Source: Larix kaempferi
Taxonomy: Eukaryota > Streptophyta > Pinopsida > Pinales > Pinaceae
DNA: 64,000 nt
NCBI GenBank assembly: GCA_027924585.1
Contig: BSBM01002060.1
Coordinates: 1-64,000, forward strand
Direction of reading: 5' to 3'
The notes beneath the pieces are model-generated. The model saw only the letters and a program-made list of their open reading frames with translations, made no database searches and was not told where the DNA came from. Made by a program: the position numbers and the translations under genes. Shown piece by piece: positions 43,463 through 54,501 of this stretch. Numbering within the stretch: position 1 is the stretch's first letter; each line of letters starts with the position of its first letter.

Positions 43463-44780
43463 ACGAAGGTATTCTCTAGACATAGGTCATCAATACATAT
43501 TGGCTCAAGTCTTCAATTCAGGAGTTGGATCATCATCACTAGATCACGGAGCATCATCATCATCACTACTGCTGCACTCGACATCTCGATCACTGGGCTA
43601 TCTCTGAATTCTTCTAGTCATAGGAAGTTCTACAAAGCCAACCCTTTTTCATGATGGTTGTAGGCCTGGCCTCCTGCGAGTCTTCATCATCACTGGCCAT
43701 ACTGTGGAATCCTCAGGACTTATTATGTGCATCAACAAAACCTTGAAAGAGCATCCTAGATCAGACTATAGGATCTCCCAGGATCGTTTACATGTTGACT
43801 ATCACAAAACCTTAAAAGAGTGTCTTACAACCTTCAAGAACTCTAAAGAGCATCCCAGGACTGATTACGATCTTACTGCTCAACCTATCGGACCTCCAGG
43901 GCTGATTACATGTGACCCCCACCACAAAACCTTGAAAGAGTGTCCTGCATCCTGCAAGAACTCTAAATATCATCCCAAGAATGATTACGAGCTTACTTCT
44001 CAACGTATCGGATCTCCAGGGATGATTACATGTGGTTAGGAAAAACCTTTAAAGAGTGTCTTGCAACCTGCAAAAACTCTAAAGAGCATCCTGGGACTGA
44101 TTAAGAGCTTACTGCTCAACCTATCGGATCTCCAGGGCTGATTACATGCCTCTAGTAGCAAAACCTTGAAAGAGCATCCTAGCTCAGACTATAGGATCTC
44201 CCAGTATCTTTTCTATGCTACATGCACAACATATCCATGACCACGGAATATCAATCTGATACTCATCATCCTACTGATCATCATCATATAGTACATCATC
44301 CTGATGCACATCATCATCGCATTATCATCCTGATCAATGTCACAGCATCGTCTTGATACTCATCACATATGATAATCCTGATCATCATCATAGCATCATC
44401 CTGATCATCATCATAGCATCATCCTAATGCATATCATCTGGAGCATCGTACTGATACTCATCACATATGACCATCCTGATCATCATCATATCATCGTCTT
44501 GATGTATATCATCTGGAGCATAGTACTGATACTCATCACATATGATCATCCTGATGCATATCATCACATGTGATCATCCTTATCAACATCAAGCAGAACA
44601 TCATCCAGAGCATCGTCCTAATGCTCATCACACAGCGCTTACATCCACAACCATGGGAAGGACCCTCCTATCACCATGCTTGGAATGGCTCCTGCAAATG
44701 TGTCCCATCACTTCTTCATCAAAGTATCTTCTATCCAAAGAACACCAAGCCTCTCTCTGAATTATTCAAACTTCACTCTA
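43463..44780. repeat. Tandem repeats in Copia 3' region (copy B)
   Basis: From 43720 to 44165 a unit of about 118 bp (AAAACCTTGAAAGAGTGTCC ... ATCGGATCTCCAGGGCTGAT) occurs almost four times. From 44220 to 44640 there are shorter CATCATCCTGATCATCATCA/TAG units with longer-order copies of CATATCATCTGGAGCAT. The frame at 43704-44039 on the plus strand is repeat-derived. Same position as arrays in copy A and at 1-2360, but different units have been amplified. Confidence 0.85.
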
Positions 44781-45300
44781 GCTAGTGGTTTGGTCAACAC
44801 ATATGTAATCTACTGATCTGTCACAACATACTGGAGCTTCACTACTCCTCTCTGCACCATATCCCTGATATAGTGATATTTGATCACGATGTGCTTCGAC
44901 CTATCATGAAACACTGGGTTCTCTAACAACTTCACACAACTCTGGTTGTCATAGTAGACACAGGTAGCAACCAACGGGAGATCAAATAACTCAGACAATA
45001 TCTTCCTAATCCATACTTCCTCACAACTGGCTGAACAAGTTGCGACATACTCTGCTTCGGCTGTACTCAGTGATACGCAGGATTGCTTCCTGCTAAACCA
45101 AGAGATCACACCTGATCCCATACTGAAGCAGCACCCCAAAGTGCTCTTCCTATCTGCAGCACTGCCTTCCCAATCTGAATCAACATAACCCTCCAAGTTA
45201 AACTTTTGATTCGCATCATACTTGAGCCCATAATCAACCATAACCTTCAGATACGTCAGAATATGCCTTACAGCAATCAAGTGAACATGTCTAGGATCTG
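44781..45300 (-). pseudogene. Copia RNase H (copy B)
   Basis: Minus strand: GYVDSDWEGSAADRKSTLG (Asp), SLSTAEAEYVATCSASCEE (Glu), CVYYDNQSCVKLLENPVFHD (Asp) and HIVIKYHYIRDMV. The catalytic acidic residues are readable. A TAG near 45310 separates it from RT (...NTLS then stop); it ends just before the repeat array. Confidence 0.9.
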
Positions 45301-46390
45301 TTAGAAACTAGCTCAAGGTGTTCACCGCAAAGCAAATATCTGGACTTGTGTTCGTCAGGTACATCAAGGACCTAATCATCTGACGATACACCGTGACATC
45401 AACTGACTCAAATGAAGCATCAGTCAATAGCTTCAGGTTTGATGCCATAGGTGTGGCCATTCCCTTGCATTCCATCATCCCAAATTGCTTCAGGATCTCT
45501 ACTGCATACTTCCCTTGTCCAAGGAAGATCCCATCTGCACTCTGCCAAACCTCCATGCCTAGAAAGTAATGCATCATCCCCAAGTCCTTCATCTCAAACT
45601 TGGCAGCAAGCTTCCTCTTGGTGTCAGCAATCAACCCATCCTCACCTGTAACAAATAGGTCATCCACATACAGTAGTAGTATCACTCGATTTCCTTCTGC
45701 AACCTTGTAGTAAAGGTTGGAATCTTCTTTACTCTTAGTAAATCCCAAACTAGATAGGAAGTTGTCTATTCTACAATACCAAGTTATAGGAGCTTGCTTC
45801 AAGCCATACAAGGATTTCTTCAACCTACACACATATGACTCCCTGTCATGTATCTCAAAACCAAGTGGCTGCTCCACATACACTTCCTCTTCGACTAAAC
45901 TATTCAAGAAAGCTGTCTTGACATCCATCTGGTGTATCTTCCATTTCATCACTGCAACTAGAGAAAGTACTATTATGATGGAAGTGTAGCTGGCTACAGA
46001 ATAAAAAAGTCTCTTCATAGTCTATTCCTTCTTTCTGCAAGCAGCCACGAACTACAAACCTCGCCTTGTATTTCTCTATGCTACCATCTGCAACATGCTT
46101 GATCTTATAGATCCACTTGGAAGTCACAACAAACTTCCCTTCTGGTCTTGGGACTACATTCTAAACATCATTCTTCATGATTGAGTGGTATTCCTTGATC
46201 ATGGCATTCTTCCATTATTGCATCCCAGATCCTGGGAACTTTAGATTCTTCAATATCTTCAATAGAAAGTTTTCTTGAACTTCGTTGTTGGAACAAATGT
46301 TGTTGTCCTTCTTTTGTAGGTGATTGTACACGATCTTTCCTACAAGTCAAATTCAGCATGATTAGAAACTTCTCATAGTTTTTCAAAACA
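45301..46390 (-). pseudogene. Copia reverse transcriptase (copy B)
   Basis: Minus strand: SKWIYKIKHVADGSIEKYKA, a frame change near 46015, MDVKTAFLNSLVEEEVYVEQ, KKSLYGLKQAPITWYC and the intact active site LLYVDDLFVTG (near 45660). It is thus better kept than copy A, whose site reads YVVD. Upstream (46168-46386) a short Lys/Gln/Glu-rich frame replaces the usual linker and joins the intron-like block at 46340. Confidence 0.88.
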
Positions 46391-46770
46391 AATTCTTATG
46401 CATACAGACATATGTCATACAATCATGCATTTATCTTAGCCAATGCTTCAATACAACATTCATCCATATCCCATGTTCACACGGTAACTTTCTAGATGCC
46501 TTCCATTTCTACCATAACATTGTTAAGAGTTTTCACTACTCCCAACATCTCAGCAAAGAGGTTTCATTCTAGATAAGTGGTAGTGGAATGTTGTACAGTA
46601 CCATAGGCCACTTATCCATCACATGCATATTAGAAGTATATTGTTCATTAATGCAATTATTCTTATATGCATAATACACAACCTAAGTCTAGGAACATAA
46701 GTATATACATCATTGAACAATGTTATTTGAACAATCAAATATACAAGAAATGACAATTGAAATACTTATC
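46340..46770 (-). other. Conserved non-coding, intron-like block (copy B)
   Basis: About 430 bp homologous to 4069-4484 in copy C. On the minus strand its flanks are ...AACAAAGATAAGTATTTC at the start and TTGACTTGTAG|GAAAGATC at the end. Copy A has no such block: there, integrase runs from NGVAERK through the linker into RT without a break. So the block replaced about 600 bp of pol in the B/C lineage. No ORF. Confidence 0.6.
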
Positions 46771-46779
46771 TTTGTTTGT

Positions 46780-47330
46780 TTCTTGGGTGGACTCCCTCTC
46801 AATCTTTGCTTCCTTTCTGCAACTCCATTCTGTTGTGGATTGTAAGGAGTGGTTAACTCCCTTTTAATCCCTGAATCAGTGCATAGCTTCTTGAATTCTT
46901 ATGAAGTGAATTCTCCACCATTGTCAGATCTAAAGGTCTTGATATTCTTTTCAGTGTGGCTTTCTATCAAGGCTTTGAATTCCTTGAATTTGCTGAAAAA
47001 ATGGATCCAAGTCTTCCTAGAAAAATCATCAATGAAAGAAACATAATGTACATACCCATTGGATGACATTGGACTGCATACATCGGAGTGGATAATTTCC
47101 ACGATTCCTTTTTCTTTGCTTTCACTGCTTGGAAATGCCTTCTTTTTGTTCTTTCCTTTTGCACATTCTTTGCAAATACATTCATGTTTTGACTGGATTT
47201 CAGGAAGACCCTCTACTGCTTCGCTTGCAATTGGAAGTGCTCTATAGTGCACATGAGCAAGCCTTCTATGCCAAAGTTCACTTGGCTCCATGGATTCATG
47301 TACCATGGCATGTTCTGGTTGTCACTTCAA
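46780..47330 (-). pseudogene. Copia integrase, N-terminal and core part (copy B)
   Basis: Minus strand: ELWHRRLAHVHYRALP and CICKECAKGKN (HHCC zinc domain), IIHSDVCSPM (Asp), FIDDFSRKTWIHFF and FRSDNGGEFTS (Asp kept, unlike copy A). After NGVAERK, which carries the third acidic residue, the frame leaves the family sequence (46800) and ends at the intron-like block. Confidence 0.9.
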
Positions 47331-48160
47331 TTTGTACAATCCTCCCTCTTGCTCTTCAATCACCACTACATCATCTAATGTCTTACCCTTTGCCCACATG
47401 AGTACTTGGGCATCTATAAATGCAACTCTCATTCCCTTTGCATCCAAAGATGATATGGAAAGAAGATTCTTCTTGAGTCCATGTACATATAGAGCATCTT
47501 TCATCCTCAAAGACTCCCATAGTCTAATTTGTAGGAGGCTTCACCACTTCCGTTTATAGGATATTGATAGTCATCCCCAAGTTTCACCTTATGGGGTGAC
47601 TAATGTTCAGACAGGTCTACAAAGTATTCTTTAAATCCCATCATGTGTTTGGAAGCCCCGTTATCAATAAGCCAATCATCACATCCATGTGAGATAGTAC
47701 CTGTGAGAGCAGAGATAAACACATATTCTTCCTCACTTGAAGAGTCTTCACTTTCTACCCTATTCTTCTTCTTGGGAGGTTCATCATCCTCATCAATATG
47801 AGCATGATGCCTCTTCTTGATGTTTTTCTCCTTGTAGTCTTTTCTCTTCTTATGACAGTCTGAAGGAAAGTGTCCTTTCTCATCACAAGTGAAGCATCGA
47901 ACATGAGAGAGATCTTTCTTCTTATGATGGAAGTGAGAATGTTTCTTGTTGTGAGATTTCTCCCTCTTAAACATACTTCCTTTAGTGTGTGTTGTGGGGG
48001 CATGATCTTCACTTCCCATCTTTTCTTCTTAGGCCACAAGCCTAGCTTCTTCTTGTGAACATTCCTCCTAAATTCTACTGAAAGAGATCAATTTCTTTCT
48101 TGCATAGATTCCTTGGATGAAGGAGTCCCATGACCTAGGTAGGCCATTCAATGTGGTCAT
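47331..48160 (-). pseudogene. Copia zinc knuckle and protease (copy B)
   Basis: Minus strand: CFTCDEKGHFPSDC (CCHC knuckle, near 47880), a Lys-rich linker, then WLIDNGASKHMMG (near 47670). The protease site is Asp-Asn-Gly instead of Asp-Ser-Gly. Next is MKDALYVHGLKKNLLSISSL. Stops and frame changes at about 47510-47600 and 48030. Confidence 0.88.
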
Positions 48161-48598
48161 GACAATTTATCCACTCTCCACTACTTCATCCATAGCTTCA
48201 ATTTGTTCCTTGATTTCAAAGACCTTAGTAAAGTAGGATTGGATCGTCTCTCCATTCTGAATTTTTACCCCTTTCAATTGGTTCCGCAGAGTCATATTTC
48301 GATTTATGTTCTTTCCTTCAAACAACTTGGTCAAAGAGTCAAACATCTCTTTAGGTGTCTTTAGGGAAGACACATGGGGAATGAGATTGTCTTTGATAGA
48401 ATCAGCAATGATTATCTTGGCTTTAACCAAGTTCTTCTTGTGTAAGGTCTTAGCCTCTTCTCCCTCTGGAACTGGAACCTCTTCACTTATGTAAGTGTCA
48501 AACTCATTCTCTTCTATGATTAACCCAATCATATACTTCCAGGCTCGAAAGTTATCAGCTCCTTCAAACTTATCCTTAAGCTTGGTGTGGTGAGACAT
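48161..48598 (-). pseudogene. Copia Gag capsid (copy B)
   Basis: Minus strand start ATG at 48598 (MSHHTKLKDKFEGADNF), then AWKYMIGLIIEENEFDTYI, PKEMFDSLTKLFEGKNINR and MTLRNQLKGVKIQNGETIQS. Same start and same UBN2-type fold signature as copy A. The frame ends at TAA near 48167. Confidence 0.9.
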
Positions 48599-49180
48599 CT
48601 TAAAGATTACTTCAAATGGAAATATAAAGTTTTAGGTCTTACCACTTGATTTGCTGAAAACTGGATATGGAGCTAGATTAGGGTTTGTCAGAGAAACCCT
48701 AAAAATTCAAAATTTGAATTTCAAACTTCTGAAAGGATAGAAATATGCACCTTGTTGAGATGGTCAAGCTGGTATACTCTGTTTGGAGATCTGCAAAATT
48801 TAACCCCTCAAAATTGCTTTTGAAACTTCTGGATTCACTAGACAGGACCCTGAACTAGGGTTTGATTTTCCCAGAGCTTCACCCAACCAAAAATTTCGAT
48901 CTTGTGCTCTAAGATCTGATTTTTTTGAGGAGCTTCCAGCCGTGGTCTCAGATTCCAAAAATTCCAACTTTCTTCGAAACCCTAATTTCCTGCAGTAGTG
49001 ATGGGCCAAAAACAAAAAATGCTCAGAATTGAATTCTCTCTTGACAGAAAGATGTGCCCTTGCTAGGAGAGTCAATCTAGCCTCCTTCCTTTGATGATTT
49101 GGGGATAGAAACCCAAAAATTAAGAAGCCCTAGTTTCTGCAGCTGCATAGTGCCTTCTTCTTAGGTTAGCTCTGATACCA
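48599..49180 (-). other. Copia leader and primer site (copy B)
   Basis: The hairpin lies at 48678-48702 (loop CTCTGAC on the element strand), 80 nt from the gag ATG. The donor-like AAGTGGTAAGACC lies between them. The primer site TGGTATCAGAGC is at 49169-49180 on the minus strand. Leader sub-repeats as in copy C are present at 48790-49020. Confidence 0.8.
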
Positions 49181-49762
49181 TGTTAATTTTTCGATAATTT
49201 CATTCAATATTATCTATGATCACTAAGAGAATAACATGTACAACATATCAATCATAAACCCAAGAGATAATAGACACAGAGTTTTCTCGAGGAAAACGAA
49301 GAAGGTGAAAAACCCCGCAACTTCCTCTGGGATAGAATAAGCCACAAACCAAGATCACAATGATCAAACCCAAAGATATGTCTCCAGCAGATACTCCTCC
49401 TCCTCCACTTGTGCACCACTTTCTCTCTTACGTATGCAAGCTTGAGAAGTGAGTGAATGAATAGAATGAGAGACACAACATCTCTATTTATACACTGACT
49501 TGACCTGCCAATAAACTGACAGGGTTGACTTGCTAATGAATTCTAATAACCCAACCACATGACCTAACTAGGGCCGACCCCACACTGGTGTTCTAATAAC
49601 CCATCAATACAAATGACGACACTTACAATGTAACTTGCAACAGTTGCAAATACAAATGACGACACTTCCAATTAGAGGAATAATACATCTCTGTTGGATA
49701 TACAATAAAGTAAAAATGTAATATACAAGTGAATATCTTCCGAACTTACAAATACATCAACA
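49181..49762 (-). repeat. 5' LTR of Copia copy B
   Basis: 582 bp, minus strand TGTTGATGTATTTGTAAG to ...CGAAAAATTAACA, followed by the primer site. Confidence 0.92.
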
Positions 49763-50318
49763 TCATTAAGTATATGGAGAACTTCTTGTTGGTGCTCTAT
49801 GTGATCTTCCATAGCTTGAACTTTAGATTTTCTTTGTAAGGGAGATGTGATAGAGGGAGGTTGGTGCCCATAAAGTGCCATAAATGGAGACATTTTTTAT
49901 GATGTATGGAAGGGCATATTGTACCACCATTCTGCCAAAGATAACCATTTCACCCAATGTATTTGTTTATTAGATGCAAAGCAACGAAGATAGCCTTCTA
50001 AAATTTTGTTCACTATCTCAATTTTCCCATCAGATTGAGGATGATAAGATGAACTGTGAGCCAATTGGATACCCAAATAAGAAAACAATTCAGTCGAAAA
50101 TTTTCCAGTGAAAATTTGATCTTTGTCACTTATAATAATATTTGTATTTCCACGTAACTTCTGAACTATTTACATAAAGGCTACAACTATTTTACTTCCA
50201 TTGAAAGGGTGAGAGAGTGCACAAAAATATGCATACTTCGTGATTCTATAAAAAACCACAATAATAACATTCTTTCCTTCTGACTTGGGTAAACCTGTGA
50301 TAAAATCCATGGATAATT
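49763..50318 (-). pseudogene. Chromovirus integrase core
   Basis: Minus strand: LSMDFITGLPKSEGKNVIIV (Asp), ISDKDQIFTGKF (Asp), SSYHPQSDGKIEIVNKILEG (Glu), WVKWLSLAEWWYN and SPFMALYGHQPP. The DDE triad is readable. Stops near 50165 and between 49893 and 49897. It continues across Copia copy B into the GPY/chromodomain part at 42867, and across Copia D into the zinc domain at 55146. Confidence 0.88.
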
Positions 50319-50962
50319 TGTGAAATTCTAGAACACATCATATCATAGAGCTAAGAATACCTCACAGTGAAAAGAATGAGCAGAAAAGATGAATTACAGT
50401 GAAATGAGTAGTAAAATTAAGCATGCATTAGAACTCGAATGGAAATATAAATGTGTGTTATGATCCATTAATCATTCTAGTCAACAAATATGTTACAATG
50501 GAGAGAATTCGATTATCCTGGGAGAATTCGAATCCATGTCACTATAGCATGGCAATTGTCACCATTGGAGTGCTCTAGAAGTCCCAAACTCAACTCAACT
50601 AAACCAAAACTCAGTTAACTGAAGATACTGTTAGTTAATTGACCAATGAGGGTGCACTAATAATTTATGCATGAAAAGTAGGTGAAAAAGGGTGCATTAT
50701 ATCACAATCGGTGGTGATCGGAACTAAAACCCCTAGTAGAGTCTAGGGACTCATGTGGACTAAACTAGAACACATAGTTTGCTCCTAAAATGTAGGGAAC
50801 TGACTCTCGTGGGCACAAAATCATGCATTCAGTGCGCATTAGGTGGCTAATGGGTCCTAGATGACATTTCCACACCACTAGGGGGGAAATAACATCATAA
50901 ACTACTAGCAAAAGGTAAATAATGATAAGTAGGACAAGGATGGAGTATTAATTATCCTAATA
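50319..50962 (-). repeat. 3' LTR of Copia D
   Basis: Minus strand ends ...GAATTTCACA. Its start has mutated to TATTAGGATAATT (TGTTAGG in the 5' copy). Preceded on that strand by AAGGGGGGG (50963-50972), a polypurine tract. Confidence 0.9.
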
Positions 50963-51121
50963 CCCCCCCTTAATCACAAATTGGAAATATTGGGCCATGA
51001 TTACTGAGACCAAAGGTCACCCATACAATCAAATAAATGACAAAAAATAATCGTTCATCAAACTAAGGAAATGGGGAAAACATCATGGGAAAAATACCCC
51101 CCTAAAAAATGAACAATAGGG

Positions 51122-51560
51122 AACTCAAGTAGCTTTCACAGCAAGTAGAGATTTTAGATAGGAAAATTTCTTATGAGTGAAAAACTTCATGAAAATTTTT
51201 GCAATCATCTCCTTTGTAGGACAATAATGCAGTGATATGGTCCTGTTGTGCACTAGCTCCCTGATGTAGTGCATGTGAAACTCAATATGTTTGGTATTTT
51301 TCTTCTGAACGGAATCACTAGAGATCCTTATGGAACCTTGATTATCATAGAAAATGTCTACTAAAGGAGAAGTGTCAAGATCCCATGTAACCAAACTACC
51401 TGAATAGATACATTCACAGCCCCTATGTACTCTGCTTCTACTGAAGAAAGTGTGATTTCTTCTTGTTTCTTGCTTGACCAACAGATTGGTCCTAATCCCA
51501 ACATGAACACTTATCCTGAAGTAGATTTCCTGTCAGTGTTGTCTCCATCCTAGTCCGATT
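51122..51560 (-). pseudogene. RNase H of Copia D
   Basis: Minus strand: DIFYDNQGSIRISSDSVQ and HIEFHMHYIRELVHNRTISL, the C-terminal half of Copia RNase H. The N-terminal half near 51500 is frame-broken. The frame at 51125-51481 ends in ...KSLLAVKAT. Confidence 0.85.
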
Positions 51561-52600
51561 TAGTAAAACTAACCAAATCTAACTAGGCACCAACATAATA
51601 ATGGATACCAAACTCTCTAGCACCATGCACATACTGCAAGGTCCTCTGTGTTTCCTTTCAATGAAACTCATGTGGATCCTACATGTACCTAGTCATAGCA
51701 CCAAAAACATATGATAGATCTGGTCTCGAATGTGTCAATTACAACAAGCTACCAATTCGTTTATTTTGTCATTTATTTTGTCATCTAATGCCTGATAGGA
51801 AGGGAAAATTTGCATCTTTGCAATAAGCCATGTCGAACTTTTTGAGCAAGTCAGATGCATGCCTAGATTGTGAAACCCTGATCCTTGAATCATTTTTAGT
51901 TACTTCAAGGCCAATAAATTGTTTCAATATCCCTAGATCTTTCATGGAGAAGGATTTACTCAAAGCAGACTTGATGTTCCTCAACCCAGTAGATGAAACA
52001 CCGATTATGAGCAAGTCATCCAGATACAAAACAATCAATGGTAGGAAACCTCCCTTCCGCTACATGTAGACATTGCAGTCAGATTTGCATACATTGAACT
52101 TCTATGACAATACGAAAGAATCCATATTGGCATACCATGTGTTTGGGGATTGCTTGAGCCCATACAATGATCTCCTTAGTCTAAATACCAAGGATGGATC
52201 GTTAGTGTACCCCTCGTGCTATTTCATCTAGATCTCTTCTTCTAAGTCACCATGTAGGAAGGAACTCTTCACATCCATGTAATGTACATCCCACCATTTC
52301 GAAGCTGCAATGGCCAAACAAGTCTGACTGAATCCATTCTTTATATAGGAGTGAATGTCTCATTGTAGTCCAAACCCTGAACTTGTGAGTACCCCTTTGC
52401 AGCCAACCGAGCCTTGTACTTGGTTGTAGATCCATCAGATGCAAGCTTTGTTGTGTAGATCCATTTTCTATGAACTAGATTTATCCCTGGGGGAATAGAG
52501 ACAAGATACCATGTCTCATTGTTTTGCAGTGACTCATATTTTTCATCCATTGTTGCCTTCCATATTGGACCATGGTAAGCCCTTTGAAATACTGTGGATC
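51561..52600 (-). pseudogene. Reverse transcriptase of Copia D
   Basis: Minus strand: MDEKYESLQNNETWYLVSIP, HRKWIYTTKLASDGSTTKYK, GYSQVQGLDYNETFTPI, then after a frame change DVKSSFLHGDLEEEI-like and RSLYGLKQSPNTWY sequence, and IVLYLDDLLIIG (near 52030) with the YxDD motif intact. The tail has LSKSFSMKDLGILKQFIGLE and SRHASDLLKKFDM. Stops occur at TAG and TAA within 52060-52240. Confidence 0.88.
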
Positions 52601-53300
52601 GGACCCTACCATCATGTAGAACATATCAGGGAGAAATGGACATGTATGGCATAGTGCAAGGTTTTCATCTTGGTGTTGAGATCTGGTTCTTTTATGATCA
52701 GATGGATACCCAGCTACGCTCCCAGCAACTTCAAGGAATTTTTGAGCTCATTTTGGCTTTGGATTGGGAGTAGGAGTTGGATCTGGATATGGATATTCTT
52801 GAACTTTATACTCAAATTCAAGCTCTGATTCAAATTGATCCTCATCTTTGGATTCTTAATCTAGATCGTTAGATGCAAGTGGAGTAGGCAGAGAATATGG
52901 AAAATATGTGAGAATTCATATGACTTTGAGGAATGGTTTTCAACACGTTTTGCTATCAACTTCCCATATGAGATCTCTGCAATCTCAATTGTTTTAGGAC
53001 CAAAGAGAACTTTCTTCAGTGAAACTATGTGTGTCATATGATAAATAAATAACAAATTTTTTGTAAGGGAGGGAACATACAAAACATTTTTGAACTTTAC
53101 ATGCTCCAATTGTATTGTTCCCTTCCTTGCACCAGAGATCTGAGAATCATCTCCCATGTGAATACTAGGACCATTGGTCAGATCTAGAGAATAAAATGAT
53201 TCTTTGGAGGAAACCATGTCGTTTGAGGCTCTAGAATCAATGAGGAAGGATTGTGATTGTGAGAATCCATCCTTCATTGCAAGGCATCTCTCATGATCAT
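52601..53300 (-). pseudogene. Protease and pre-integrase of Copia D; integrase absent
   Basis: Minus strand: SFLIDSRASNDMVSSKESF, where the usual Asp-Ser-Gly-Ala has Arg in place of Gly, then FKNVLYVPSLTKNLLFIYHM. The frame ends near 52861; 52600-52860 is acidic and Pro-rich linker (EYPYPDPTPTPNPKPK) directly before RT. HHCC and DDE parts are not found anywhere in the element. Confidence 0.85.
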
Positions 53301-54280
53301 TTGCCTCCCTTCCAGAATTAGTCTTCCTTGCGCCTTATGGGAGGGAAATGTTGTGTTGTTCAGGAAGTTTGGTCATTTGATCTATCTTCTTCTTCGTGAA
53401 AGATCTCTCTGGGTGATTTTCTTTCTTGCAATAGGAACACTTGGTCTTGTCAAACCCCTTTTTATTATACTTCTTGGAGTTAGAGGCTCCTTATGATGGA
53501 TTAGACTTCTCCTTCTGCTTGGATTCAAACTGCTTCTTTTCTTTCCCTTTCTGCTTCCCCTTATCATTCACACTTTTTTACTCTCCAACCATAAGAGCTT
53601 AATTTTCATAAGCCCTCAAGGTGCCCATCTGAATCAATTTGTCTTGTTCTTGGATGAGATATTTAGTGGATGCATCTAAAGAAAGAATTTTCTAGTTGGG
53701 GATTGACTATCTCCCTGAATGGAAGTTAGAAACAAATATTGAAATTTCAGACCAAGCTTGCTTAGGATGGATAGCACTAACTGCTCATCCTTCTTCTCAA
53801 TGCCACATTGTTTGCACTGCATAACCAATAATTTGAATTTAGAAAATAATTGTTTTATGGTTTCGAAATTGTTGGATGTTCAAGAGAAATTAATTCATTT
53901 TCCAGAATATGGCCTCTCAGCTCATATTGCTTAATGAAGAGAGTCTCAAGCTTCAACCAAACCTCTCTTTGGGTCTTCAATCCATCAAGGTGGAAGATAA
54001 AATATCTGGAAATATGATCACATATGAAACCAAATGCTTCATCTAATATGTTTAGGTACTTGGCCTTCTCAATAGCTTCTTGATGTTTGACCTCCTTTCC
54101 CATTGTGACCATGTGCAGACTCTTGTTGCACAACATCATTTTCATATCATCCCTCCAATCAAGATAATTTAAGGGTGCCAGTATATTTGGAGACAAAGGA
54201 ACATTCGAATTATCCATGTGAAGTTGCTGGAGCGAATATAAATTCAAACAGTTCCTACTGCTACACTAAAAAAACTTCAA
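53301..54280 (-). pseudogene. Gag and zinc knuckle of Copia D
   Basis: Minus strand: LAPLNYLDWRDDMKMMLCNK, YLNILDEAFGFICDHIS and LKTQREVWLKLETLF form a UBN2-type capsid (53855-54247). A CCHC-like KCSYCKKENHPERS lies near 53430 with the last Cys changed to Ser. A Lys/Arg-rich basic stretch precedes it. Several stops between 53567 and 53855. Confidence 0.82.
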
Positions 54281-54489
54281 AATCCTCCAAAAAACTCTCA
54301 AATATGGAGATAAACTTTCATGGAGCATTGGTTTAGGACAATAGGTACTTTTATCCGAATCCTTCACCCCTGGATAGACCTCAAATGATTTATCCAATGA
54401 ATTCAATGCAATGGCACTAGAATTTGCTGTGGAAATACAGAGGCTTCTATTGCAATGCTAAAATCAACTCCTCAACCTATGCTTGCTGA

Positions 54490-54501
54490 GATCTGATACC
54501 A
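54490..54501 (-). promoter_or_regulatory. Primer-binding site of Copia D
   Basis: Minus strand TGGTATCAGATC, one base from the initiator-Met site, directly after the 5' LTR. Confidence 0.85.

Larger units (their letters stand above)
42868..49762 (-). mobile_element. Minus-strand Ty1/Copia element ('copy B')
   Basis: 6895 bp with 582-bp LTRs at both ends, inserted in the chromovirus integrase. Flanks TCCTT (42863-42867) and TCATT (49763-49767) fit a TSD with one change. Same family as copy A: Gag, protease, RT and leader are collinear and similar. LTRs differ by roughly 10% by eye, so it is older than copy A. The integrase C-terminal part and the pol linker are replaced by an intron-like block also seen in copy C. 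Confidence 0.9.
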
